Source: JAFGGG01 sp964638895 (lineage in GTDB: Bacteria; Spirochaetota; Spirochaetia; SZUA-6; RPPD01). From it: a stretch of DNA of 36,073 nucleotides. Both the position numbers and the translations under genes were made by a program. Below, piece by piece: positions 1 through 8,614 of this stretch. The notes beneath the pieces were generated by a model. That model ran no database searches and was not told the origin of the DNA. It saw nothing but the letters and a program-made list of their open reading frames with translations. Positions within the stretch are counted from its first letter, which is position 1, and every line of letters begins with the position of its first letter. The DNA is taken from positions 1-36,073 of the forward strand of contig CAZWYY010000042.1 of NCBI GenBank assembly GCA_964638895.1, read 5' to 3'.

Positions 1-1
1 G

Positions 2-526
2 GACCCCAATGCCGTGCTCATGTTAAACGAAAACGATAATGAAAGCACGCGCACCCAAGCTAATCGCAAAATCACCGACGCCATGTATGAATTGATAAAA
101 AACCTGAAAGCGCGCGGCGTTCCGATTGACGCCGTGGGCATGCAGATGCACCTGCTGTTTCCCTACGGCGCGGACAAAAAACACCCTCCCGCGAAACAGG
201 AGGTGGTCTCTACCATGAAGCGGCTTGCCGGACTGGGCGTTGATATTTATGTCACGGAGTTCGACATCAATCTGAATGAAATACGGGGCGGCCGGAAAGA
301 GAAATGGGCCTTTGAGGCCAAGGTGTACAAAGACATGCTCGAAGCCTGCCTGGAGGTCCCGGCCTGCAAGGGGTTTTCGGTATTCGGCATCAGCGATAAG
401 TTTTCCTGGTATAACACCGGCGACGACAATTTGCGTCTTCCCAAGACCGAACCGCTGCCTTTTGACGACAATTATAATCCCAAGCTGGCGTATTATGCCA
501 TGCGGGAGGCCCTTGCACGCAAGTAA
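2..526 (+). CDS. GH10 endo-1,4-beta-xylanase, C-terminal part (truncated by window edge)
   Basis: This is the C-terminal portion of a glycoside hydrolase family 10 xylanase, which cuts internal beta-1,4-xylosidic bonds with retention of configuration. The reading frame is already open at base 2 (DPNAVLMLNEND, like the family's beta-strand 4 region). The family nucleophile is visible in the motif IYVTEFDINL. A later GFSVFGISDKFSW and FDDNYNPKLAYYAM match the conserved GH10 tail, and the stop at 524-526 fits a natural C-terminus. The acid/base Glu and any signal peptide lie outside the window. One oddity is VFG where most members have VWG. The next gene starts 119 bases later behind its own promoter, so this gene is not clearly linked to it. 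Confidence 0.9.
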   Translation, partial: DPNAVLMLNENDNESTRTQANRKITDAMYELIKNLKARGVPIDAVGMQMHLLFPYGADKKHPPAKQEVVSTMKRLAGLGVDIYVTEFDINLNEIRGGRKEKWAFEAKVYKDMLEACLEVPACKGFSVFGISDKFSWYNTGDDNLRLPKTEPLPFDDNYNPKLAYYAMREALARK

Positions 527-574
527 AAAACGAATGCCGGCTCCAATATCAAAATTACATTTTTTTTAAATAAA

Positions 575-603
575 TTGACCATATCAGCCCATATTACTAT
601 ATT
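575..603 (+). promoter_or_regulatory. Sigma70-type promoter candidate for clpB
   Basis: A TTGACC box at 575-580 and a TATATT box at 598-603 are separated by 17 bases, in an AT-rich stretch ahead of clpB. The predicted leader is about 35 bases. A ribosome site (GAGG) lies about a dozen bases before the clpB ATG. I saw no CIRCE element (TTAGCACTC inverted repeat) between 527 and 645, so HrcA control is not indicated here. Confidence 0.5.
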
Positions 604-645
604 CGGTACAAGAAACGCTGATAGTTTTATTCGAGGTAACACATT

Positions 646-3222
646 ATGAGAGTAGACAAGCTTACCCTGAAGGCCCAGGAAGCCCTGGAAACGGCCCAGT
701 CGCAGGCGCACCGTTATAATCACTCACTCTTGGACTCCGAACATCTTCTGTACGCCCTGGTTAACCAGCGGGACGGCGTGATTATTCCGCTTTTAGACAG
801 GCTGGGCGTGCCCAAGGAACAATTGCAGGCGGAAGTGGAAAAGATCCTCGCGGCCAAGCCCAAACAATACGGCGAGACCGCCCAGATATCCCTCTCTCCA
901 CAGGTCAACAATATCTTGTATAAGGCCGAGGATGAGGCGGGCAAGTTGAAGGACGAGTACGTGAGTACCGAGCACCTTTTTCTGGCCATGATGGAGGTCG
1001 CCGGAGACGGTAGGAGTCTGTTGGAAAAATACGGCCTTAGCAGGGAGGCCGTTCTCAAGGTGCTGCGGGAGATCCGCGGCAATAGGACGGTGACGGACCA
1101 GAACCCGGAGGACAAGTACCAGGTATTGGACCGGTACTGCCGGGACCTTACCGGCCTGGCGCGCAGGGGCAAGCTTGACCCGGTGATCGGCAGGGACGAG
1201 GAGATCCGCCGCATCATGCAGGTACTTTCGCGCCGCACCAAGAACAACCCCGTGCTTATCGGGGATCCGGGCGTGGGAAAGACCGCGATCGTGGAGGGTC
1301 TGGCCCGGCGCATTATCAACGGTGACGTACCGGATTCCCTGAAGGATAAACGGGTGCTGGCCCTTGACCTGGGCGCGCTGGTGGCGGGTGCAAAGTTCAG
1401 GGGTGAGTTCGAGGAGCGCCTGAAAGCGGTGATAAATGAGATTGTGGAGTCAGAGGGTAAGATCATTCTCTTTATCGACGAGCTGCACACCCTGGTGGGC
1501 GCCGGCAGCGCCGAGGGGGCCATGGACGCCTCCAATCTGCTTAAACCCGCCCTGGCACGCGGGGAGCTGCGCGCCATCGGGGCCACCACCCTGGATGAAT
1601 ACCGCAAGAACATCGAAAAAGACCCGGCCCTGGAGCGCCGTTTCCAGCCCGTGTATACCTCGGAGCCTTCGGTGGAGGATACGGTCGCCATACTGCGCGG
1701 TTTAAAGGAACGCTACGAGGTGCATCACGGCGTGCGCATCATGGACGAGGCGCTGATCGCCGCGGCCGTGCTTTCCAACCGCTATATCACCTCGCGCTTT
1801 CTGCCGGACAAGGCCATTGATCTGATCGATGAGGCGGCCAGCAGGCTGAAGATGGAGATTGAGAGCCAGCCCACGGAGCTGGACCAGATCCAGAGAAAGA
1901 TACTGCAATTGAACATAGAGAAACAGGCGCTGTCCAAGGAAAAGGACGCGGGCTCGCGCGAGCGCCTGCAAAAGATATCACAGGAGCTCGGTGTGCTGGA
2001 AGAGAAGCGCACGGCCATGCAGCTGCAGTGGCAGAACGAGAAGAAGATCATCCAGGAAATTCGCGGGTTAAAGCAGAACCTGGAAGAGCTGCGCATACAG
2101 GAGGCGCGCTACGAGCGCGAAGGCAACCTGGCCAAGGCGGCCGAAATCAAACACGGGCGCATCCCCGAAACAGAGAAGATGCTGGCCGCCAAGACAAAAG
2201 AGATCGACGCGCTCCAGGGCAACAGCCGCCTGCTGCGCGAGGAGGTAAGTGAGGAGGACATCGCCAAGATCGTTTCCCACTGGACCGGGATTCCCGTATC
2301 CAAAATGCTGACCTCCGAGAAACAGAAGCTGTTAAAGCTGGAGGAGATCTTAAGCGCCAGGGTCGTGGGCCAGGGGCGGGCCATCAGGGCCGTGGCCGAC
2401 GCCATCCGCCGCAACCGGGCCGGCATCTCCGACGTGAACAAACCCTTCGGCACCTTTATCTTCATCGGGCCCACGGGTGTGGGCAAGACCGAACTGGCCA
2501 AGACCCTGGCCGTGTACCTGTTCAACGACGAGAAGGCCTTAAAGCGCATAGACATGAGCGAGTACATGGAAAAGCATACGGTCTCCCGCCTGATCGGCGC
2601 CCCGCCGGGGTACGTAGGCTATGAAGAGGGCGGGCAGCTTACCGAGGCTGTGCGCAGGCGGCCCTACTCGGTGATCCTGTTCGACGAAATTGAAAAGGCG
2701 CATCCTGACGTGTTCAACGTGCTGCTCCAGGTGCTTGACGAGGGCAGGCTGACCGACGGCCAGGGCAGGGTGGTGGACTTCAGGAACAGCATCATCATCA
2801 TGACCAGCAACCTGGGCAGCGAGCTGATTCAAAAGGCCGCCAAGGTGGAGGACGTGAGTGACGCCATTGCCGAGCTGATGAAGGTCACCTTTAAGCCGGA
2901 GTTTCTCAACCGCATAGACGAGGTGATCACGTTCAACCGCCTGGGCAAAGACGATATCCTGAAGATCGTCCATATCCAGCTTGCCCAGTTAAAGGAACGG
3001 CTTAAGGAACAGAAATTGGACATCAAGCTGACCAAGCAGGCCATCGAGTACCTGGCCGAGCTCGGCTATGATCCGCTGTTCGGCGCCCGCCCGCTTAAGC
3101 GCGTAATCCAGAACAAGGTGCAGAACGCCGTGGCCAAACAGATCCTGGCCGGTGAGCTGAAAGAGGGCGATACCGTGATCATCGAGCGGGTAAAGGATGA
3201 TTTCGCGGTGAGGAAGGGATGA
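646..3222 (+). CDS. clpB: ATP-dependent disaggregase chaperone ClpB
   Basis: ClpB is the cytoplasmic Hsp100 disaggregase. It threads aggregated proteins through a hexameric pore together with DnaK. At 858 residues the length is normal for the family. Visible in order are the N-terminal Clp repeats (about 1-145), a first AAA+ module with Walker A GDPGVGKT at 206-213 and Walker B IILFIDELHTL, a long charged coiled-coil middle domain (about 410-530), and a second AAA+ module with GPTGVGKT near 608-615 and SVILFDEIEKAH. The pore loops (KFRGEFEERL; GYVGYEEGG) are present. The middle domain separates it from ClpA and ClpC. The ATG follows a GAGG ribosome site, and the gene appears to be transcribed from the promoter just upstream. 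Confidence 0.97.
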   Translation: MRVDKLTLKAQEALETAQSQAHRYNHSLLDSEHLLYALVNQRDGVIIPLLDRLGVPKEQLQAEVEKILAAKPKQYGETAQISLSPQVNNILYKAEDEAGKLKDEYVSTEHLFLAMMEVAGDGRSLLEKYGLSREAVLKVLREIRGNRTVTDQNPEDKYQVLDRYCRDLTGLARRGKLDPVIGRDEEIRRIMQVLSRRTKNNPVLIGDPGVGKTAIVEGLARRIINGDVPDSLKDKRVLALDLGALVAGAKFRGEFEERLKAVINEIVESEGKIILFIDELHTLVGAGSAEGAMDASNLLKPALARGELRAIGATTLDEYRKNIEKDPALERRFQPVYTSEPSVEDTVAILRGLKERYEVHHGVRIMDEALIAAAVLSNRYITSRFLPDKAIDLIDEAASRLKMEIESQPTELDQIQRKILQLNIEKQALSKEKDAGSRERLQKISQELGVLEEKRTAMQLQWQNEKKIIQEIRGLKQNLEELRIQEARYEREGNLAKAAEIKHGRIPETEKMLAAKTKEIDALQGNSRLLREEVSEEDIAKIVSHWTGIPVSKMLTSEKQKLLKLEEILSARVVGQGRAIRAVADAIRRNRAGISDVNKPFGTFIFIGPTGVGKTELAKTLAVYLFNDEKALKRIDMSEYMEKHTVSRLIGAPPGYVGYEEGGQLTEAVRRRPYSVILFDEIEKAHPDVFNVLLQVLDEGRLTDGQGRVVDFRNSIIIMTSNLGSELIQKAAKVEDVSDAIAELMKVTFKPEFLNRIDEVITFNRLGKDDILKIVHIQLAQLKERLKEQKLDIKLTKQAIEYLAELGYDPLFGARPLKRVIQNKVQNAVAKQILAGELKEGDTVIIERVKDDFAVRKG

Positions 3223-3258
3223 TTGAATTAATTTCAAGGGACGGCTAAAATATTCGGC

Positions 3259-4146
3259 ATGAGCGGTCGGGTCCGAGAATATTCGGGTTGGTCTGGTTTT
3301 CTGCGTGGTATTTGGAATACACTTTCCGGGGTTCCCAAGCCGTTTCTCCTGATCCTATCACTCATAGTTATCGGTTTTATCGGGTATGTTGATTTTCTCA
3401 CTGGGCCCGAATACGCCTTTTCACTTTTCTACCTGGTCCCTATCGCCTTCATCTCCTGGATTCGGGGAAGACTCTTCGGTCTGATTACCTCAGTCGCGGC
3501 GGCCGCCGCCTGGTATGTCGCGGATATCGCGGCGCAGCATGTGTATACGAACAGTCTGATTGGGATCTGGAATACCTTGGTGCGCTTTTCTTTTTTTATC
3601 ATCGTCATGCTGCTCATCTGCGCGGTGAATGACCTGTACCGCAGGTCTCAGGGCGAGGCCCGGCGGGATTTTCTTACGGGGTTGTTCAATATCCGTTACC
3701 TTTACGATGTGCTTGAGGCTGAATTTTCCCGCTTTAAACGGTATAGACAGGCCTTTTCATTGGCATATATCGACCTGGATAATTTTAAGCGCGTCAATGA
3801 CAGCCTGGGACATCTGCGGGGTAATGAGTTGTTGAAGACCATCGCCCAAACCTTAGCCTCTTCAGTACGTTCCTCCGATACGCCGGCCAGAATCGGCGGC
3901 GATGAGTTCGTCGTGCTGTTTATCAACACCGATGAAACCCAGGCCGGGGCGGCGGTGGAAAAAATCGTCAGGGGAATTACCGCGGTAGTTCAAAAAAATA
4001 ACTGGCCTGTTTCCTTAAGCATAGGGACTGTTACCTACCGGAAACTCCCCTCTTCCATTGATGAGGTAATAAAAATGGCCGACCAGCTTATGTACGAGGT
4101 AAAGGCCAAAGGTAAAAACAACATTCTGCACAAGTTGTTCGTGTAA
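3259..4146 (+). CDS. Membrane-anchored GGDEF diguanylate cyclase
   Basis: This is predicted to make c-di-GMP from two GTP at the inner membrane. Residues about 27-125 hold four or five hydrophobic segments, including the FSLFYLVPIAFISWIRG pattern common in sensor-type cyclases. The GGDEF domain fills 133-295. The signature GGDEF is intact at 213-217. An inhibitory I-site RSSD sits at 204-207, exactly five residues ahead, so product inhibition is expected. The metal-site D172 region (YIDLDNFKRVND) is also intact. There is no EAL or HD-GYP domain. The gene lies 36 bases after clpB with only a weak ribosome site (AAGGGACGG, far from the ATG), so co-transcription is possible but not shown. Confidence 0.92.
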   Translation: MSGRVREYSGWSGFLRGIWNTLSGVPKPFLLILSLIVIGFIGYVDFLTGPEYAFSLFYLVPIAFISWIRGRLFGLITSVAAAAAWYVADIAAQHVYTNSLIGIWNTLVRFSFFIIVMLLICAVNDLYRRSQGEARRDFLTGLFNIRYLYDVLEAEFSRFKRYRQAFSLAYIDLDNFKRVNDSLGHLRGNELLKTIAQTLASSVRSSDTPARIGGDEFVVLFINTDETQAGAAVEKIVRGITAVVQKNNWPVSLSIGTVTYRKLPSSIDEVIKMADQLMYEVKAKGKNNILHKLFV

Positions 4147-4187
4147 CCGGCGCGTATTACGCGTATCAAATAAAATTTTCCAATACA

Positions 4188-4216
4188 TTGACAATAATCT
4201 ACAGTTAAGATACCCT
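4188..4216 (+). promoter_or_regulatory. Weak promoter candidate for argGH
   Basis: A perfect TTGACA at 4188-4193 is followed, 17 bases later, by TACCCT at 4211-4216, which is a poor -10 box. The position, 38 bases ahead of the argG ATG in an otherwise non-coding gap, supports it. A strong AAAGGAG ribosome site follows. No recognisable ArgR box was seen. Confidence 0.35.
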
Positions 4217-4253
4217 GTGTATTTTCCATAACGTATATTAAAAGGAGCATACC

Positions 4254-5507
4254 ATGGACGTAGACGTGAAGGAAGTACTGAAAAAAATAGAATCAACCCC
4301 GATTCCGCGGGTAAAAAAGTGCGCCATTGCCTTTTCCGGGGGCCTGGACAGCACCCTGGGCATAGAGCTGTTGCGGCGCGTATATAAAGTCGACGAGATC
4401 ATCGCCATTTCCGTCGACGTAGGCCAGGGCGAAGAGGAGATCACCATGGGCAGGGACAGGGCCAAACAACTGGACCTTGAGCCCATTGTGATCGACGCGC
4501 GCGACGAGTTCACCGAGGTATGGCTGAAAAAGGCCATCCGGGCCAATTCCGACTATAACGGGTACCCGGTCTCCACCTCCATGACCCGGCAGTTGATCGC
4601 ACGCATAGTGGCCCAAAAGGCGCGCGAGTTAGGCTGCGACAGCCTGCTTGAAGGCTCAACGGGAAGGGGCAACGACCAGTACCGTATGCATAATGTCTTT
4701 AAATATTTCGCGCCCGAACTTGAGGTGCTGGTGCCGGTGCGTGATTTTGACCTGACCCGCGGCCAGGAGCTTGCCCTCTGCCGTGAGTGGGGAGTGCCGG
4801 TAGAGGAGTTTATCACCGGCGGGGACGACAAGACCATGTGGTGCCGCTCGATCGCCTCGGGCGCGGTTGACCTGAACCAGGAGCTCCCCCCCTCTATCTG
4901 GATGTGGCTGACGGTTCCGGAAAAGGCTCCGGACAAGCCCGATTTCGTGGAACTCACCTTTGAACAGGGGATTCCCGTGGCGGTGGACGGAAAGCGCATG
5001 AAGCTGGCCGAGATCATACCCCGCCTCAACAAGCTGGCCGGTAGAAACGGCATCGGGTTTATCGACGTGTTTGAAGACGGAATTATGGACTTAAAAAGCC
5101 GGGAGATCTACGAGGCGCCGGCCGCGCACCTGATTCTTAAGGTAAAACTGGACATGGAAGGCGCCTGCCTTACCAAAGAGGAGCGCCAGTTTAAAAAGAT
5201 GATAGACGCCAAATGGGCCTACATGGTGTACCACGGCGAGTGGTTCCATCCCCTAAAGGCCGATCTTGACGCGTTTATCGAGCAAAGCCAGAAGGTGGTG
5301 TACGGCGTCACCAAGGTGAAGCTGTACAAAGGCACCATGGAGATCGTCTCCCGCAACCGTCCCCATTCTTCATTGTTTTACCCCGAGATCCGCAGCATCA
5401 AATCAGCCGGATTTGACCAGCGCTGGTGCGCCAACGCGGCCAAGGTGAGGGGGCTGCCCTTCGAGATCCTGGCCAAGCGCGGCCAAAAATTGGAAAAAGG
5501 GGAGTAA
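4254..5507 (+). CDS. argG: Argininosuccinate synthase
   Basis: ArgG joins citrulline and aspartate with ATP hydrolysis to AMP and PPi, the penultimate step of arginine synthesis, in the cytoplasm. The N-terminal ATP-pyrophosphatase loop AFSGGLDST (26-34) is diagnostic. The family patterns EGSTGRGNDQYR and PVRDFDLTRGQELALCREWG follow. Length (417 residues) is within the family range. The ATG has a clear AAAGGAG ribosome site. The stop is only 3 bases before argH, so the two enzymes form one operon. Confidence 0.96.
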   Translation: MDVDVKEVLKKIESTPIPRVKKCAIAFSGGLDSTLGIELLRRVYKVDEIIAISVDVGQGEEEITMGRDRAKQLDLEPIVIDARDEFTEVWLKKAIRANSDYNGYPVSTSMTRQLIARIVAQKARELGCDSLLEGSTGRGNDQYRMHNVFKYFAPELEVLVPVRDFDLTRGQELALCREWGVPVEEFITGGDDKTMWCRSIASGAVDLNQELPPSIWMWLTVPEKAPDKPDFVELTFEQGIPVAVDGKRMKLAEIIPRLNKLAGRNGIGFIDVFEDGIMDLKSREIYEAPAAHLILKVKLDMEGACLTKEERQFKKMIDAKWAYMVYHGEWFHPLKADLDAFIEQSQKVVYGVTKVKLYKGTMEIVSRNRPHSSLFYPEIRSIKSAGFDQRWCANAAKVRGLPFEILAKRGQKLEKGE

Positions 5508-5510
5508 GGA

Positions 5511-6887
5511 TTGGCGAAACTCTGGCATAAAGATTATGAGCTGAACGAGCTGGTGGAGGCCTTTACCGTGGGTGAGGACCATGTGCTTGACATGGGCCTG
5601 TTAAAGGCGGACTGCGTCGCCTCGATCGCCCACGCCCACATGCTTGCGTCTATCGGAATTCTTTCGCAAGGCGAATATACCGCTTTGAAGAAGGAACTCC
5701 TCTCCCTGATAAAGCTGCATGAAAAGGGCGGGTTTGCCATCAAGGTTTCGGACGAGGATTGTCATACCGCGATCGAGAATTATCTGGTGGAAAAGCTGGG
5801 GACGGCCGGAAAAAAGATCCATACGGGCAGGTCGCGCAATGACCAGGTGATCGCCGCGCTGCGCCTGTACGCCAGGGATTTTCTGCTGCAGTTCCGGACA
5901 ACATGTGTCACCCTGATCGGATCGCTGCTTGAGTTTGCGAAGAAGCATGAGTCCGTGCCCATGCCCGGACGCACGCACATGCAGATCGCCATGCCCTCCT
6001 CGGTCGGTTTATGGGCCCTGGCGTATGCCGAAGGGCTTTCCGACGACCTCATGCTTGTGGATACGGCCTACACCCTGAACGACATGTGCCCGCTGGGGTC
6101 GGCGGCCAGTTACGGTGTCCCGTTACCGCTGGACCGCGAAATGGTCTCCGGCCTCTTGGGTTTTTCAAAACTGCAGAACAATGTCCTGTACGTGAACAAC
6201 AGCAGGGGGAAGATCGAATCAATAATCATCGATGCCCTGGAACAGGTACTGCTTACCTTAAGTAAATGCGCACAGGACCTGATTCTTTTTTCCATGCCCG
6301 AGTTCGGGTATTTCACGCTGCCCAAAGAGCTGTGTTCCGGCAGCAGCATTATGCCCCAGAAAAAGAATCCGTGCGGGCTTGAGCTGCTGCGGGCCAAAAC
6401 AGCCGCAGTCTCCGCCCATGCCGCGCAGATAAAGAATATCATAAAGGCCCTGCCTTCGGGGTACAACAGGGATTTTCAGGAGACAAAACCGCCTTTTATG
6501 CGCGGGCTTTCCACTGCCCTGGCCTGCGCCGAGGTGATGAACCTGACTATAATAAAACTTGTGGTGAATGAAGAGAATCTTATGAAAGGATTTACTCCTG
6601 AAATTTACGCCACCGATGCAGCCCTGGAACTGGTAAAAAAAGGTATGCCGTTCAGGGACGCCTACAAACAGGTCGGCCTACATCTGGATAAGCTTGAAAG
6701 CTATGATCCCGGCTTAATCATCAAGGCCAAGACCTCGAGCGGCAACACCGGCAATCTGGGTGCGGAGATTACCGAACGGATTCTGCAGCGGAAAACCAAG
6801 GATTATGCGGCCGAAAACGCCAGGATAAACGAGGTCTTGGAGAGGCTCCTTGGATTCAGGCCCCGGCTGTTTGCCATGGTATTTTAG
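5511..6887 (+). CDS. argH: Argininosuccinate lyase (TTG start)
   Basis: ArgH splits argininosuccinate into arginine and fumarate, the last step of the pathway. It belongs to the fumarase/aspartase superfamily and acts as a tetramer. The superfamily signature GSSIMPQKKNP is at about 277-287 and supplies the catalytic serine loop. The N-terminal HTGRSRNDQV and the middle PGRTHMQIAMPSS are also typical. The start is a TTG three bases after argG, preceded by GAAAAAGGGG. No nearby ATG fits the family's N-terminus (KLWHKDYELNELVEAF). Length (458) is normal. No other arginine genes are in the window. Confidence 0.96.
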   Translation: MAKLWHKDYELNELVEAFTVGEDHVLDMGLLKADCVASIAHAHMLASIGILSQGEYTALKKELLSLIKLHEKGGFAIKVSDEDCHTAIENYLVEKLGTAGKKIHTGRSRNDQVIAALRLYARDFLLQFRTTCVTLIGSLLEFAKKHESVPMPGRTHMQIAMPSSVGLWALAYAEGLSDDLMLVDTAYTLNDMCPLGSAASYGVPLPLDREMVSGLLGFSKLQNNVLYVNNSRGKIESIIIDALEQVLLTLSKCAQDLILFSMPEFGYFTLPKELCSGSSIMPQKKNPCGLELLRAKTAAVSAHAAQIKNIIKALPSGYNRDFQETKPPFMRGLSTALACAEVMNLTIIKLVVNEENLMKGFTPEIYATDAALELVKKGMPFRDAYKQVGLHLDKLESYDPGLIIKAKTSSGNTGNLGAEITERILQRKTKDYAAENARINEVLERLLGFRPRLFAMVF

Positions 6888-7082
6888 TCCCGGCACTATA
6901 CTATCGCATTTTTACCATGGCCGGCTTGACGCATGGCTTTTTAGTGTGATAAGCTTGTTTCGTTCATTTTAAAAAAGGCAGCCAAAATACCGTAATTTGT
7001 AGAGTCTGGAAGTAACGTGCTTGTTGGATTCTAAAGAGATACACAATCAAAAATAACCTCGCAATGATCCAAGGAGGAGTAC

Positions 7083-7304
7083 ATGGTTCGCCTGCGTGAA
7101 CAGGAGCTTTATTGTGCGGAATGCGGTAAGGTAAGGAAGCTGCCGCAATGCTGCGGAAAGCCGATGGAAGTCGATACAAACGGTACGTTTTTTTGTGCCG
7201 CGTGCGCACGGGAACCGTCCCGACCGCCGCTATGTTGTAATAAGGCAATGAAGCTGCGTTCTACGGTACGAAACATTAAAAAAGAACTATTCGGGACCAT
7301 CTGA
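7083..7304 (+). CDS. Small duplicated cysteine-rich (zinc-ribbon-like) protein
   Basis: I do not recognise this 73-residue protein as a named family. It has two copies of one pattern: C-x2-C, eight or nine residues, then CC-x-K-x-M. The first copy uses C11, C14, C23 and C24; the second uses C38, C41, C51 and C52. Each copy could bind one zinc or iron. An almost perfect AAGGAGGAG ribosome site lies just ahead of the ATG, and this is the main reason to believe in so short a gene. The PRPP synthetase gene begins 5 bases after its stop, so the two are probably co-translated. It could be a zinc-binding regulator or a metal carrier; the sequence does not decide. Confidence 0.75.
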   Translation: MVRLREQELYCAECGKVRKLPQCCGKPMEVDTNGTFFCAACAREPSRPPLCCNKAMKLRSTVRNIKKELFGTI

Positions 7305-7309
7305 ATCAT

Positions 7310-8560
7310 ATGCAGTCCATGGTCAATAATAATTTATACGATATAGGAATAATCGCCTGCCCGGGCGGGGTGCAGTTTGCCAATGAGATAATCGGACATC
7401 TCAAATCAATTTCAGCGAAAAAACTGGAAAAGCAGCTCCAGAACCTCATGAAAAAATATAATCTCTCGCGTTCCGAGGTCATCCAAAAAATAAATTTTAA
7501 CCGAGACCTGCTCTCCATGCATCCCAGGCAGAACAACAGCCACGGGAAGATTACCATGCCGGACTACAGGGTCCCGGTGCATTTTACGCATTTTGCCAAT
7601 GGGGAGTTTAAAACCGAACTGCGGATATCGGTGCGTGACAGGGATATCTACATAGTACAGGACGTGGCCAACCAGTACCCCATAAAATTCCCCGATCTCA
7701 AGGAAAAACAGGTGCTTTCCATCAATGATCATATTTTTTGCCTGTATGTCACCATAGACGCGGCGCTGCAGGCCGGGGCCAAAAGTATAACGGTTGTGCT
7801 TCCCACCTATCCGTACTCACGGCAGCATAAAAAAAAAGGAAGGGAGGGGCTTACCGCCGCCCGCTTCGGCCAGATCCTCGAGTACATGGGGGTGGAAAGA
7901 ATCATTACCCTGGACATCCATTCGAGAGAGATCGAGAATTGTTTCAATCACCTGCGCCTGGAAAACCTGCACGCCTCCTACCAGATTACCAGAGAGCTGT
8001 CCAGGACTATTGATGTTCGCGACCCGAATCTGGTTATCGTTTCGCCGGATACGGGGGCCGTGGACAGGAACAAATTTTACGCGGTCTCCTTACAGAAGGA
8101 GCTGGCGTTGCTTTACAAGGAACGTGATTATTCCAAGCTGACCCAGGACGCGCTTGATAATAATATCGCCAATATGAACCTTTTGGGAACGGTTGCGGGT
8201 AAGAACGTGTTTATGAGTGACGACATGCTGGGTACGGGCAGCACGCTGTTAAAGGCCTTGAAGCTTCTGCGCAAGATGGGCGCCGAAAAAACCATCTGCG
8301 CGGTCAGCCTGCCTTTTTTTACCGGCCAGGCAATCGCGCATTTTGAGGAAGCGTACTCAAAAAACTATTTTTACCGCATCATAGGCACAAACGCCGTGTA
8401 CCATGACGATTCGCTGCTTTCCCGTGAATGGTACCTGTGCGCCAATGTATCGCGGCTGTTTGCCAAAACGATTTTCAGGTTGCATTTTGATCTGTCGTTA
8501 AGCGCGTTACTGGACAACCGGAATATTATTAATAGTCTGCTTGCCGCCGACGGCAAATAA
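7310..8560 (+). CDS. prs: Ribose-phosphate pyrophosphokinase (PRPP synthetase), long form with N-terminal insertion
   Basis: This enzyme makes PRPP from ribose 5-phosphate and ATP for nucleotide, His and Trp synthesis. Family marks are FANGEFKTEL (95-104, equivalent to the FSDGE motif), LPTYPYSRQHKKK (the catalytic flexible loop region), LDIHSREI, VVIVSPDTG-like IVSPDTGAVDR, and the PRPP-binding loop DDMLGTGST (304-312). At 416 residues it is about 100 longer than the common bacterial enzyme. Most of the excess is a lysine-rich helical insertion at about 33-88, which splits the first strand (IIACPGG) from the FANGE motif. I associate such long forms with spirochaetes. The ribosome site is weak, fitting translational coupling to the small gene before it. 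Confidence 0.88.
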   Translation: MQSMVNNNLYDIGIIACPGGVQFANEIIGHLKSISAKKLEKQLQNLMKKYNLSRSEVIQKINFNRDLLSMHPRQNNSHGKITMPDYRVPVHFTHFANGEFKTELRISVRDRDIYIVQDVANQYPIKFPDLKEKQVLSINDHIFCLYVTIDAALQAGAKSITVVLPTYPYSRQHKKKGREGLTAARFGQILEYMGVERIITLDIHSREIENCFNHLRLENLHASYQITRELSRTIDVRDPNLVIVSPDTGAVDRNKFYAVSLQKELALLYKERDYSKLTQDALDNNIANMNLLGTVAGKNVFMSDDMLGTGSTLLKALKLLRKMGAEKTICAVSLPFFTGQAIAHFEEAYSKNYFYRIIGTNAVYHDDSLLSREWYLCANVSRLFAKTIFRLHFDLSLSALLDNRNIINSLLAADGK

Positions 8561-8614
8561 TGATTGATTTTTCCCTCTGGGATACTTAGACTTAAATACG
8601 GAAAGGATATTCTC

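Noticed and set aside
720..1691. 323-codon open frame antisense to clpB
   Set aside because: Its translation is rich in Ser and Arg, as is usual for the antisense of a coding gene, and it has no family resemblance. clpB is certain.
4151..4166. CGCGTA-T-TACGCG palindrome and repeated GCGTAT after the diguanylate cyclase gene
   Set aside because: A one-base loop cannot form a hairpin, no T-run follows, and the repeat is short enough to arise by chance.
6915..6940. Possible terminator after argH (CCATG ... CATGG followed by T residues)
   Set aside because: The stem is only 5 bp with a long loop, so it is too weak to report as a feature. The rest of the 195-base gap before 7083 shows no clear promoter either.
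8564..8614. Upstream ATG of ackA giving 17 extra residues
   Set aside because: The extra residues have no counterpart in acetate kinases, and the ATG at 8615 has a good ribosome site directly before the conserved first strand.
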